DNA of 11,245 nucleotides from Thermoplasmata archaeon (lineage in GTDB: Archaea > Thermoplasmatota > Thermoplasmata > Thermoplasmatales > Thermoplasmataceae): NCBI GenBank assembly GCA_021827885.1, contig JAKAUD010000111.1:1-11245 (forward strand). The letters run 5' to 3'. Within the stretch, counting starts at the first letter, position 1; each line of letters starts with the position of its first letter. Below the pieces are notes generated by a model. That model saw only the letters and a list, made by a program, of their open reading frames with translations. It did not search any database and was not told where the DNA came from. Positions 1 to 7,355 of the stretch are shown here, piece after piece. The position numbers were made by a program, and so were the translations under genes.

Positions 1-570
1 GTGATACCCTTTCCATTTCTGCCCATACAGATAATAATAATGGAACTTTTCATGGACGTGGGAGCCCTCTGGGGATTCCTCTACGAAAACGATGAAGCGG
101 GAATAGCACAGAAGAGACCGCAAGGAAAAGGATCAGGTTTCATAACCAGGGAGATGATATATTCCATAATATCAGGATCTGCAGGGATATTTCTTGCGGT
201 GACAGTCGTTTACCTTTACCTGTATTACGCAAATGGAAATGTTTCCCAGGCGCAGACAGGGGCATTCACCACATGGATACTTTCACAGGTGATCCTGGCA
301 CAGAACCTGAGGACCGAGTATCAGCCCATAATCAAGAAGGGGTTCTTTTCAAATCCTATAATACTGGCCTGGGGCATCATAATAGTTGGAATGCTGGTAA
401 CAGTTACCCTGTACTCTCCTCTCCATTCAATCATAGATACCTCAACGCTGGGATTGCGTGAATGGTTGATCATAGTGACCGCTGCCATCCTATCAACTTC
501 CTGGATGGAAATCATCAAGTTTTATAGGAGGGAAAATTGGGAAAAACAAAATGACGAAACTGCCTCCTGA
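1..570 (+). CDS. P-type cation-transporting ATPase, C-terminal part (5' end outside window)
   Basis: This is the C-terminal membrane domain (Cation_ATPase_C type) of a P2-like ATPase that uses ATP to move a cation across the cytoplasmic membrane. The ATP-binding and phosphorylation domains lie left of the window. Residues about 6-27 form TM6 with the motif FLPIQIIIMELFMD, aligning with the usual 'PLtPlQilwiNLvtD' ion-binding helix. KRP at 38-40 matches the conserved 'kRPPR' loop. TM7 is about 54-76, TM8 about 86-103 with the typical QxxLAQNLR, TM9 about 118-138 after 'FFSNP', and TM10 about 152-172. The protein ends with a charged tail and a TGA stop. The GTG at base 1 is just an in-frame codon, not a credible start. 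In TM6 the usual N and T are E and M while D is kept, so the transported ion cannot be assigned. It converges with the permease downstream. Confidence 0.85.
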   Translation: MIPFPFLPIQIIIMELFMDVGALWGFLYENDEAGIAQKRPQGKGSGFITREMIYSIISGSAGIFLAVTVVYLYLYYANGNVSQAQTGAFTTWILSQVILAQNLRTEYQPIIKKGFFSNPIILAWGIIIVGMLVTVTLYSPLHSIIDTSTLGLREWLIIVTAAILSTSWMEIIKFYRRENWEKQNDETAS

Positions 571-651
571 ATATTATCGCAAAGTTTGCGCATACACAAA
601 ATAAAGAGCTTTCCCGATTGTTTTGAGAAGCATATTTTCCATTTAACTGTG
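571..651. other. Convergent intergenic spacer with short inverted repeat
   Basis: This 81-bp gap separates the convergent ATPase and permease genes. Bases 578-590 form a small inverted repeat (CGCAAA-G-TTTGCG), and T-rich stretches follow on both strands, for example CTTTATTTTG read on the minus strand. It may hold terminators for both genes, but no strong canonical terminator is visible. Confidence 0.3.
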
Positions 652-1929
652 TCAAACAGCCGCTGGCGCTTTATCCCGGCCAATCGTCAGGAAGCTATAA
701 ATCAAGGACACGATAAAAACAGAGATTGCAACAAGTATCACTTCGCCGATGAACGCCAGGATGGCGATGGACATCAATAGGGATATCCATGGAAGGGTTC
801 TCATAGATCCTTCGAGGTGAAGCAGCCTTATTCCCGAACCCGATCCGATGATATAGGTAAGAACGCCTATGCCGCTGACGGTCAGGAACGCTGTTGTTAT
901 GCTTGCATCTATAAACCAGTATAGCAACAGTGATAATGAGCTGAGCAGAACAAGCAGTGATATGGAAGCGGAAGCCGAACCTGTCCTGCTGTTCTGTACG
1001 GAGAAGATTTTAGGAATTCCTCCATTGGTTGAAAGCACCTGTATAAGTTTGCTGACTCCGCCCATGTAGGCGTTCATGGTGCTGAATATGGCCACAACTG
1101 CAACAATCCCGGCTACAGTTCCACCATATGGTCCAAAAACACTGGATAGAATGACAGAAAATGGTGTCAGGCCACCGCCATAGCTGTAAGCCTTTGTTCC
1201 CACAGTAACCACGGCGAGTGAGGTATACAGGATACCGATGACTATAACGCTAAAAGTGACGCTCCTATGCAGATCGCGCTTTGGGTTCACGAATTCACCC
1301 GCCAGGTTTGGAACGTTCTCATAGCCGAAAAATGCCCAGATCACCAGTGCCATGGCAGTTCCGACAGAGTAGAGCCCGTTGTTTCCCGTTATAGGAGACA
1401 GGTTACGAAGCGATATTGTCAAGGAAGCAGACACTATGGAGACTATGAGCAGGGCAACTATGGAAACAATGATCGCGAGCTGTAAGCTTGCGCTGAACCT
1501 TATGCCCAAATAATTTACTGCCCCCACGGAGACAACCATTATGAATGCAAATCCATATATTTCGTCATGGGAAAGTGGAATTGCAAAGGTTAGATACGTG
1601 CCCGCAGCAAGTGCTATTGCCGGTGCACCCAGTGCTACCCAGGCAAGGAAGAGCCAACCCACGCTGTTGCTTATGTATTTCCCGAAGGCTTCTCTTGAAA
1701 ATGAATAGATCCCGCCCGACTGCGGGTTTCTCAGGGCAAGCCTCGAGAATGTAAAGGCGAAGGGGTAGCTTGCGACGGACAGTATTATCCATGCTATGAT
1801 GGAGGAGGGTCCGGAATCCTGTGCAGCAAGGCCAGGCAGAACAAGAATTCCACCTCCAAGCACGGAAGCCATGTATATCGCGACTGCATGCCTGAAGGTT
1901 ATGGTCTTGCCGGATGGGTGGTCAGGCAT
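652..1929 (-). CDS. APC-family amino acid permease, YjeH-like
   Basis: This is an integral membrane amino acid transporter of the APC superfamily, most like the YjeH branch (in E. coli an exporter of methionine and branched-chain amino acids); the substrate here is inferred only from that resemblance. TM1 carries the broken-helix glycine motif GGGILVLPGLAA, the equivalent of 'GTGVFAVPALAA'. A PQSGGIYSF segment follows TM2, and FFGYENVPNLAGEFVNPKRD in the middle matches the family's 'GLEAFAHLASEFKNPERD'. About 12 hydrophobic helices fill the length. I chose ATG 1929 (425 aa). It has GGAG nine bases upstream, and its TM1 position fits YjeH. A TTG at 1968 would add 13 residues but would put AGGAGG inside the gene. 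The start overlaps the Ada stop by 8 bp (ATGCCTGA), so translation is probably coupled to Ada. The reading frame is intact. Confidence 0.85.
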   Translation of the reverse strand: MPDHPSGKTITFRHAVAIYMASVLGGGILVLPGLAAQDSGPSSIIAWIILSVASYPFAFTFSRLALRNPQSGGIYSFSREAFGKYISNSVGWLFLAWVALGAPAIALAAGTYLTFAIPLSHDEIYGFAFIMVVSVGAVNYLGIRFSASLQLAIIVSIVALLIVSIVSASLTISLRNLSPITGNNGLYSVGTAMALVIWAFFGYENVPNLAGEFVNPKRDLHRSVTFSVIVIGILYTSLAVVTVGTKAYSYGGGLTPFSVILSSVFGPYGGTVAGIVAVVAIFSTMNAYMGGVSKLIQVLSTNGGIPKIFSVQNSRTGSASASISLLVLLSSLSLLLYWFIDASITTAFLTVSGIGVLTYIIGSGSGIRLLHLEGSMRTLPWISLLMSIAILAFIGEVILVAISVFIVSLIYSFLTIGRDKAPAAV

Positions 1930-2971
1930 CAGTCCTGGCTCCAGTGATGAATGATCCCTCCTGCTCAAGAAGCTTCTTCTTCCGATCTATACCGAGGCCA
2001 TACCCTCCAAGCTCTCCATTCTTCCTTACAACCCTGTGGCATGGGATTATGAGAGGCAGGGGGTTTCTGGCACATGCATTTGCTACCGCTCTCACAGCGA
2101 GCGGCCGGCCTATCATCTCTGCAACTTCACTGTATGTAACGGTAGATCCGAATGGGATGGTCCTCAGAGCACTCCAGACACGCAACTGGAATTCAGTTCC
2201 TGCCGGAACCATTGGAATGTTGACGCTGGAACCCTGTAAATATGCCAGTATACCTTCTATATATTGGTGGGTGTCTTCTGATTCAGAAAGTAATGCCCTT
2301 GGAAACTCTTTCCTGAGATATTCTTCCGCAGCTTCTGCAGAATCAACAACGGTGACAGCACACAGGCCTTTGTCAGTGTAAGCGGCAACAATCTTCCCCA
2401 GATAGGTATCCGCCATGGAGTAGGAAATGGATTCGCCCCTGCTGCCCTTTCTGTACCTGGAAGGCGTCATACCGAGCTTGGATCGTGAATCTGTATATAA
2501 CCAGCTCAGTGAGTTGTGCCCCACGGCATAAACGGCAGCAGACACACTGGATCCTGATCTGAGCTTCTCGCGCAACCTGATGATCCTGTATTCGTCGAGG
2601 TATTTGGCTGCTGAAACGCCCATGGCATCCTTGAAAATTCTACCGGTTTTGCCGGGACTGATCCCCATGGCTTCACCGATGGATGAAAGTGTCATTTTTT
2701 CCGTATAATGGCTCTTGATATAATCACAGATTCTGTCCGCAAGCTTTACTGTGTCGAGGTTCCTTTCCATTGCATCCCTACAGTGACTGCAAAGCCTGTA
2801 GCCAGATTTCTCAGCATCGGCCGGATTATGGAACAGGATTATTCTGTCCTCAGATGGCGTCCGGGACGAGCAAATTTTGTAGCAGTAGATTCTTGTTCTC
2901 CTGTTGCCATATATCAGATTCGAATCGGGTTGGGAATTATTCGCCAACCGAGTTTTTGTTACGATATCCAT
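1922..2971 (-). CDS. ada: Ada: alkylphosphotriester sensor / AraC regulator / O6-methylguanine-DNA methyltransferase
   Basis: This is a DNA alkylation repair protein and regulator. Numbered from ATG 2971 (349 aa), residues about 10-70 are the Ada zinc domain with C30-x3-C34-x26-C61-x2-C64, exactly the E. coli Ada spacing (C38, C42, C69, C72). The first cysteine is the predicted methyl acceptor. Residues about 75-175 carry two AraC-type HTH units (LSSIGEAMGISPGKTGRIF and a second ending LGMTPSRYRKG). Residues about 180-340 are the methyltransferase, with the RAVANACARNPL helix and the active-site motif IIPCHRVV (C311). E. coli Ada has 354 residues. ATG 2971 has GAGG eight bases upstream; a TTG at 3025 would add 18 residues. 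The stop overlaps the permease start. Methylated Ada activating this operon is inferred from E. coli. AraC-type HTH domains are uncommon in archaea, which suggests transfer from bacteria. Confidence 0.88.
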   Translation of the reverse strand: MDIVTKTRLANNSQPDSNLIYGNRRTRIYCYKICSSRTPSEDRIILFHNPADAEKSGYRLCSHCRDAMERNLDTVKLADRICDYIKSHYTEKMTLSSIGEAMGISPGKTGRIFKDAMGVSAAKYLDEYRIIRLREKLRSGSSVSAAVYAVGHNSLSWLYTDSRSKLGMTPSRYRKGSRGESISYSMADTYLGKIVAAYTDKGLCAVTVVDSAEAAEEYLRKEFPRALLSESEDTHQYIEGILAYLQGSSVNIPMVPAGTEFQLRVWSALRTIPFGSTVTYSEVAEMIGRPLAVRAVANACARNPLPLIIPCHRVVRKNGELGGYGLGIDRKKKLLEQEGSFITGARTDA

Positions 2972-3099
2972 TCTCCCAGCCTCGACGTGGTGTGCTTTCC
3001 CGCCTGTTTTTCTTGTTATTGCCAACTATCTGTTCAACCTCTCTAGAACAAAAAGATTTTGTCTGAATCCGCTAACATGACGTGAATGCTTAGATGCAG

Positions 3100-3107
3100 A
3101 TTTATAA
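3100..3107 (-). promoter_or_regulatory. Probable TATA box for ada-permease operon
   Basis: The minus strand reads TTATAAAT, a strong archaeal TATA box. It would start transcription about 26 bases downstream, near 3077, leaving a 5' leader of about 50 nt (TTG start) or 105 nt (ATG start). The predicted transcript start coincides with an 11-codon ORF at 3078-3043. The rest of the 3026-3234 spacer shows no gene I can support. Confidence 0.45.
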
Positions 3108-3234
3108 CTACATAGGCCAGTGCAATTGAAAAGCACGGTATGTTGATTTGGTATTATAAGAAAGTTTTCCACGCAGGCGTCTGCAGTGCCTGTAAATGGA
3201 GGGACCACATTTTCCCGACCATGTCTGATCTGTT

Positions 3235-4602
3235 TTATACATAGGTTTCATGGGCAAGTTCTTCCAGGGTCTTTCCCTTTGCCTCCGGCACAGCACGAAA
3301 CATCAGGATACTGGATCCAATGGCAATCATCGCGTAGATCAGTACGATGTATCCAAGGCCAAAAAACGCTATAAGGGTCGTAAAAGCCGTGATCACAAGG
3401 GCATTGGCAAGGCGATCTATGGATACATTTATGCCCTGTCCGCTCGCCCTGATCTTTGTTGGAAGGAGTTCAGGAACTATTATGGTTCCGCCAATGACTG
3501 TTGCCGGTCCAAGTGCCGAAAAGAGGTAATTGATAAGATAGAATGTAAATCCAAAGCCCGCAGCAATACCCACGAGCCCAGGCACTAACCTGTTTCCGGT
3601 TGACATTCCAAACAGGGAAGGATGAATAAGGAGAATGGCAAATAGCAGCAGGGCGACAAACACACCGGCATAGCCAATGGCAACCAGCTTCTTCCGGCCT
3701 ATACGATCAATGAGAATCAGCGACAGAATGGTCCCTGGCAAACCAGCCAGAAAAACCGCAGCATAGGTAAATGTTATGGGTGTGAGCCCAAGTGCAGATG
3801 CTATGGTGATCGGGCCATAAACCGTGAATGTCGTGGAATAGGTATCATAGAGCACCCAGAGAATTGAACCGGTGATTATGATTGGAAGCGAAGTCAACAA
3901 TCTTGCCCTGAATGGAACTCCATCTCTGCCCGGCCTACTTTGGTCATAATGAGTTATGTTCTGCGTTTCTTCAGGCACTTTTCCCTTGACTCGCGTGAGA
4001 AACCTCCTTGTTTCTGGAATCTTTCTCCTGTAATAAATGACGAACAGTGCGGGAATAGATCCAAAGGATAGGACCACTCTCCATGACATTGAAACTGGTA
4101 ATAGGGGTCCTGCCACCTGCAATACAAAGGCAGCCATTGTCGCCCCAAGAAGGTACATTATAGAAAACGTTGCCGCCATGAGTTTTCCCCTATCCCTTGA
4201 GTTTGAGTTTTCAGCCATTATTACGGGAGACATCACATAATCTCCACCAATGCCGAATCCCATGGCGAACCTTGAAAGGAAGAGCGTTGGAAAATTGTAT
4301 ATAAACAGCTGTGCAATGGATCCGACAAAGATCAGGGCAAGGTCTATGCCATACATGGGCTTCCTTCCTATCCTATCAGCTACCACGCCAAACAATAATG
4401 CACCCAATGCTGCTCCATAGAATGCTGACGCAGTTACCAGTGATTTCTGAACGCTATCTAGATCCAGGAACTGTGCTGCGGTATAGTATACCAGTGAAAA
4501 TGCATAAAGGTTGTACGAGTCGGAAAACACACCGACTCCATTTACAATGATATTTCTGAAATGAAATGCTCTCAGGGGGCTGTTGTTAAGGTCCTCAAAC
4601 AC
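3235..4602 (-). CDS. MFS transporter, PHS-like (phosphate/sugar:H+ symporter type)
   Basis: This is a 455-aa, 12-helix major facilitator transporter of the cytoplasmic membrane. The N-terminal FSDSYNLYAFSL segment in TM1 resembles 'FTDAYDLF' of phosphate:H+ symporters. The loop 2-3 motif A is ADRIGRKP (75-82), and its repeat in the second half is LIDRIGRKK (297-305). GFGIGGDYVMSPVIMAE (115-131) is the PHS/sugar-porter TM4 signature, and IPETRRFL (195-202) is the equivalent of 'PESPRWL'. A hydrophilic central loop spans about 191-232. Family knowledge suggests proton-coupled uptake of phosphate or an organic acid or sugar; the substrate is not decidable here. The start is GTG 4602, about 23 bases from a TATA box centre, so the mRNA is probably leaderless. 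The frame is intact. It is transcribed alone, with 209 bp before ada. Confidence 0.85.
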   Translation of the reverse strand: MFEDLNNSPLRAFHFRNIIVNGVGVFSDSYNLYAFSLVYYTAAQFLDLDSVQKSLVTASAFYGAALGALLFGVVADRIGRKPMYGIDLALIFVGSIAQLFIYNFPTLFLSRFAMGFGIGGDYVMSPVIMAENSNSRDRGKLMAATFSIMYLLGATMAAFVLQVAGPLLPVSMSWRVVLSFGSIPALFVIYYRRKIPETRRFLTRVKGKVPEETQNITHYDQSRPGRDGVPFRARLLTSLPIIITGSILWVLYDTYSTTFTVYGPITIASALGLTPITFTYAAVFLAGLPGTILSLILIDRIGRKKLVAIGYAGVFVALLLFAILLIHPSLFGMSTGNRLVPGLVGIAAGFGFTFYLINYLFSALGPATVIGGTIIVPELLPTKIRASGQGINVSIDRLANALVITAFTTLIAFFGLGYIVLIYAMIAIGSSILMFRAVPEAKGKTLEELAHETYV

Positions 4603-4618
4603 AGCGAGGAATTGTAAC

Positions 4619-4629
4619 TTTATATTAAA
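4619..4629 (-). promoter_or_regulatory. TATA box of the MFS transporter
   Basis: The minus strand reads TTTAATATAAA, centred about 23 bases before the GTG start at 4602. This spacing fits a leaderless archaeal transcript and supports the GTG as the true start. Confidence 0.55.
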
Positions 4630-4633
4630 GCTT

Positions 4634-4647
4634 TGAGTAATTACTCA
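4634..4647. promoter_or_regulatory. Perfect 14-bp palindrome, putative operator 1
   Basis: TGAGTAATTACTCA is a perfect palindrome immediately upstream (minus strand) of the MFS TATA box, where a dimeric regulator could block or aid TBP/TFB. Its centre is 21 bp from the second palindrome. The regulator is unknown. Confidence 0.45.
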
Positions 4648-4654
4648 TTTTTGG

Positions 4655-4668
4655 GTAGAACGTTCTAC
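4655..4668. promoter_or_regulatory. Perfect 14-bp palindrome, putative operator 2
   Basis: GTAGAACGTTCTAC is a perfect palindrome, different in sequence from operator 1. Its centre lies exactly 21 bp (two helical turns) further from the MFS gene, so proteins bound at both would sit on the same face of the DNA. Confidence 0.4.
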
Positions 4669-5037
4669 ACAAAAAGTACTGGGAGCCACCCCGGCGGATA
4701 TCATTATATCATCACATCACTGCTGCTGGTCTCCCTCACGCCCGTAGGCATGGGTTCATCGAACCGCAACGATTGGCTGGTTGACTTTTGTTGCGAACCT
4801 CAGAGGGCCATTGACTATTTTACGCCTTGGCAGCCTGATTTCAGCAGGAGGCTTGATGCATTTATCCACTTTCCTCACGGAAAGCATGCCGCTGGAACCA
4901 ATGTGTTTTTGCGAACAGTCCATCTTAACCGTCTTACTCTTCAGGAGAGTGCCTTACCGTTTCAGGTGTGAATTATATGAAATATTATAATGGTAAATGT
5001 CTTGGATATTTAGCTCAGTAAATCACGCCGATATTTG
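4669..5037. other. Intergenic region without a supportable gene
   Basis: About 370 bp lie between the MFS promoter and the ATPase promoter. Plus-strand ORFs here (4633-4971 and 4781-4990) have no recognisable domain and rest on atypical composition. On the minus strand a 65-codon frame is open from about 4957 to a TGA at 4759, containing segments KMDCSQKHIGSSG and KVNQPIVAVR. It could be the 3' remnant of a degraded gene, perhaps from a mobile element, but no zinc finger or catalytic motif is visible. Bases 4753-4765 form a 5-bp stem with a 3-nt loop (GGTTC-ATC-GAACC). I cannot name anything functional here. Confidence 0.3.
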
Positions 5038-5045
5038 TATAAATA
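5038..5045 (+). promoter_or_regulatory. TATA box of the ATPase_2 gene
   Basis: TATAAATA is centred about 30 bases before ATG 5072, which gives a near-leaderless transcript. It decides the start at 5072 over the upstream in-frame ATG at 4997, which lies before the box. Confidence 0.55.
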
Positions 5046-5071
5046 TTAGTTGTGACGAAGGTATAATACTT

Positions 5072-6509
5072 ATGTCTCAACATAAGTTTGTAGACAGGAT
5101 TGAAGAAATGAAAATCCTGGAAAGTGCCATGTCTGCGAAAGGGACCTCGCTATTCATCCTTTATGGCAGGAGAAGGGTTGGGAAGACCGAATTGATCAGC
5201 AAGTTCCTAGGCACCAGGTATGTTTATTTTCTTGCATCCGCAGAGGGGGACAGGGAGAACATAAACAGCTTCAAAGCCATCATGTCAAAGTTCCTGGGTG
5301 ATGAAGGCATCCTTACGGCTAATTTAGACAACTGGCACTCTCTTTTCACTGTTCTGACTTCGAGCAGTTCATTTCAAGCGAAAGCGCGTGGATCAAAGAT
5401 CATAATTGCAATAGATGAATTCCCATATCTCATAGAGGCTAACAGGGCAATCCCGTCGGTATTCCAGAAGGTATATGACACCGTACTTAGGGAGAAGAAT
5501 GTAATGCTGATTCTTTCAGGATCTTCTATCAGCATGATGGAAAATGAGGTGCTTTCTTACAGGAGCCCTCTTTACGGCAGAAGAACGGGCCAATTGCAGT
5601 TACGACCACTGAAGTTCAGATACTTGTTCGAATTCGTGAATTATGAGTTCGAAGATTTATGCAATACATACTTTGTATTTGGCGGCATACCAGATTACCT
5701 CCTGAAACTTGATCCTGATACAGGATTCTGGGAAAATGTTTCAAAAAGTATCATTTCAAAAGGATCGCCCCTCTACGAGGAGGCGGATTTTCTTCTCAGA
5801 ACTAAATTCAGGGAACCCGGGAATTACATGCTGATTCTCAGATCAATTTCATACGGAAATCATACATTGGGGGGGATGTGCGCCTATTCCCGCCTGGACA
5901 AGAGCATGGTATCAAAATACCTGGACGTGCTCATGTCACTGGGCTTAATTATTCCGGAGAAGCCTTTCGGGGCTTCTGAGAAATTTAAGAGAAGATTATA
6001 CTGGATATCCGACCCGTATCTGAAGTTCTGGTTCAGGTACGTATTGCCCACAAGAGCGAGATTGAGAATTCTCGCAATGAAGAGATTCTTAAGATCATAG
6101 TGGATGATTTTTCCACTTTTGCTGGTGAGTAGTTTGAGAACCTCATGAAGGAGCGCATATTGGAAGGTATACTGGGCAGATCATTTGATACGGTTTCCAG
6201 GTGGTGGGGGAGGAATGGGTCAAACAAAAAGGGCAGAGACGTAGAGGAGATAGATATCGTTGCATATTCCGAAACACGAGTAGAATTGCTTTTCGCTGAA
6301 TGCAAGTGGGCAAACAGCCCCGTTCCCATAAGTGTGGTTGACGCCTTAAGGACAAAGTCGGAAACACTGAGAAAGCAGTACCCCGGAAAGAAATATACGT
6401 ATGCTATTTTTTCTAAGAACGATTCAAATTGACACCGCCAGAGCCAATTAGTGATGTGATTCTTATGGATCTTTCAGACATAGAACGCGAGCTTTACAGG
6501 AGAACATAG
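5072..6509 (+). pseudogene. Broken archaeal ATPase_2 / DUF234 protein
   Basis: The remains match the archaeal ATPase family (ATPase_2, Pfam PF01637, followed by DUF234), P-loop proteins of unclear role that are common in archaeal accessory DNA. Counted from ATG 5072, Walker A is YGRRRVGKTE (31-40), Walker B is IIIAIDEFPYL (110-120) and LILSGSSISMM is the sensor-1 strand. A winged-helix segment and the DUF234 motif YLKFWFRYV follow. After 'VLPT' near 6050 the frame shifts by one missing base and continues as KSEIENSRNEEILKIIVDDF. An in-frame TAG interrupts at 6130-6132. The frame then runs through a nuclease-like EEIDIVA...LFAECKW motif. A second one-base loss near 6428 precedes a last segment (MDLSDIERELYRRT) ending at TAG 6507-6509. 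With three lesions a full protein (about 480 aa) cannot be made. Residual expression of the intact N-terminal ATPase half is possible. Confidence 0.85.
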
Positions 6510-6749
6510 GTATCGAAAAATTGAATGAACGGTATTCGCCGAGGGATTCGTTCCTGCACGTGCGTGAACTTCACTCATAAAACCAGAAACTAACTAACAG
6601 AGATTCATGGTGCGAGTTGGGAGTTTCATTGACTGGATAATAACGTATGACGCATATTCTAAAAATGTACCTTTAGCTCCTTTGATAAAAAACTACAATA
6701 GTAAATGCAAAAAAGTTTGGTATTCAAGTTATTGAGATACACTTTGACG
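6510..6749. other. Spacer with one small unassigned ORF
   Basis: This stretch follows the ATPase pseudogene. The only clean small frame is 6607-6735 (+), a 42-codon basic ORF starting MVRVGSFIDWIITYD and ending in a TGA. It has no visible ribosome binding site or recognised family, and I do not call it a gene. The base composition is AT-rich, unlike the genes left of 4600. Confidence 0.25.
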
Positions 6750-6789
6750 AATAGACTGGTCGGGATTGATTAATGTTTCAAGGGAATAC
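6750..6789 (+). repeat. Dispersed direct repeat, copy A
   Basis: This is a 40-nt copy of the cassette-boundary repeat. It matches copy C at 34 of 40 aligned bases with one gap, including the blocks GTCGGGA, TTGATTAA and GAATAC. It lies 96 bp upstream of the intact relBE-like pair. Confidence 0.6.
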
Positions 6790-6842
6790 AGAGAAGCATA
6801 AATATAGTGGTTCCAAGACGGGCTCAGCTTTGGGGCATAAGT

Positions 6843-6872
6843 GATAAATACTGTGGTGCATTATAGTATAAT
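6843..6872 (+). promoter_or_regulatory. relBE-like promoter with inverted-repeat operator
   Basis: A TATA-like GATAAATA lies at 6843-6850 and a second AT-rich candidate overlaps 6861-6870. An inverted repeat ATTATA-G-TATAAT spans 6860-6872, between the box and ATG 6886. Antitoxins of this type usually repress their own promoter, so this is the likely binding site. A weak ribosome-binding match GTGAT lies at 6876-6880. Confidence 0.45.
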
Positions 6873-6885
6873 ATAGTGATTCATA

Positions 6886-7104
6886 ATGCCTACGACGATA
6901 CAAGTGAGTGAGAAGTTACAGAAGGAATTGTCAAGACGTAAGTTGTATAGCAAAGAGACCTACGAAGAGGTTATCTGGGATCTTATGGAAGACTCACACG
7001 AACTTGACGAAGAAACAAGGAAAGAACTTGCTCAGGCTCGCCAGGAGATCAAGGAAGGAAAGTACCATACCTTGGAAGAGGTAAAGAAGGAACTGGGCTT
7101 TTGA
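6886..7104 (+). CDS. RelB/VapB-like antitoxin (DUF7557-like)
   Basis: This 72-aa protein resembles small archaeal antitoxins beginning 'TTIQVSEETKEKLxKLKIHPRETYEDVI'. Here the N-terminus reads MPTTIQVSEKLQKELSRRK and continues with KETYEEVIWDLMED, the DNA-binding and dimerisation part. The acidic, probably disordered C-terminal tail ends TLEEVKKELGF, typical of the segment that wraps around a RelE toxin. Its TGA overlaps the toxin's TTG start (TTGA), so the two are translated together with antitoxin first, the usual order. It is expected to neutralise the toxin and repress the operon. The frame is intact. The family name is from memory and the toxin pairing is firmer than the exact antitoxin family. 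Confidence 0.8.
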   Translation: MPTTIQVSEKLQKELSRRKLYSKETYEEVIWDLMEDSHELDEETRKELAQARQEIKEGKYHTLEEVKKELGF

Positions 7105-7355
7105 CCTATCAGGTAATATTTTCTGATCTTGCCATCAAGCAATTGAGAAAATTTGATAAGGAAATCGGGCAGAGAATAATCTCAACACTTGAGCGGATAA
7201 GAATAAGACCTGATGCTTATGTCAAGAAACTCGTTGGCGACGAAGGATACAGGCTTAGGGTGGGAAACTACAGGATGATCTTAGACATTGACAAGGAAAA
7301 ACTGATAATTCTGGTGTTAAGAATAGGCCATAGGAGGAACGTTTATGATTTGTAA
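7101..7355 (+). CDS. RelE-family mRNA interferase toxin
   Basis: This 84-aa protein has the RelE/ParE fold signature: YQVIFSDLAIKQLRKFDKEIGQRI for the first strand and helices, KKLVGDEGYRLRVGNYRMILDI for the central sheet, and VLRIGHRRNVYDL as the final strand and tail, the hallmark of archaeal RelE. The basic residues in RLRVGNYR and GHRRNVYD correspond to RNA-binding and catalytic positions. The role by family is ribosome-dependent mRNA cleavage, held in check by the upstream antitoxin. The TTG start at 7101 overlaps the antitoxin stop by 4 bp. The frame is complete and typical in length. The sequence coding HRRNVY also contains AGGAGG followed seven bases later by an ATG in another frame (7345), starting the next small ORF. 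Confidence 0.85.
   Translation: MTYQVIFSDLAIKQLRKFDKEIGQRIISTLERIRIRPDAYVKKLVGDEGYRLRVGNYRMILDIDKEKLIILVLRIGHRRNVYDL

Noticed and set aside
1914..2381. 155-aa plus-strand ORF antisense to ada
   Set aside because: It is a shadow of the strongly supported Ada methyltransferase frame on the other strand.
4753..4765. tRNA T-arm-like hairpin (GGTTC / GAACC)
   Set aside because: The loop has three bases instead of seven and there is no acceptor, D or anticodon arm around it.
4633..4971. 112-aa plus-strand ORF
   Set aside because: It starts inside the palindrome region without a promoter or ribosome site and has no recognisable domain or coding-like composition.
6130..6132. In-frame TAG in the ATPase remnant as a pyrrolysine codon
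   Set aside because: The same gene also has two frameshifts, and no pylT or pylS gene is visible in the window. Decay explains it better.
6607..6735. 42-codon ORF (MVRVGSFIDW...)
   Set aside because: No ribosome binding site, promoter or family resemblance; kept only as a note in the spacer entry.
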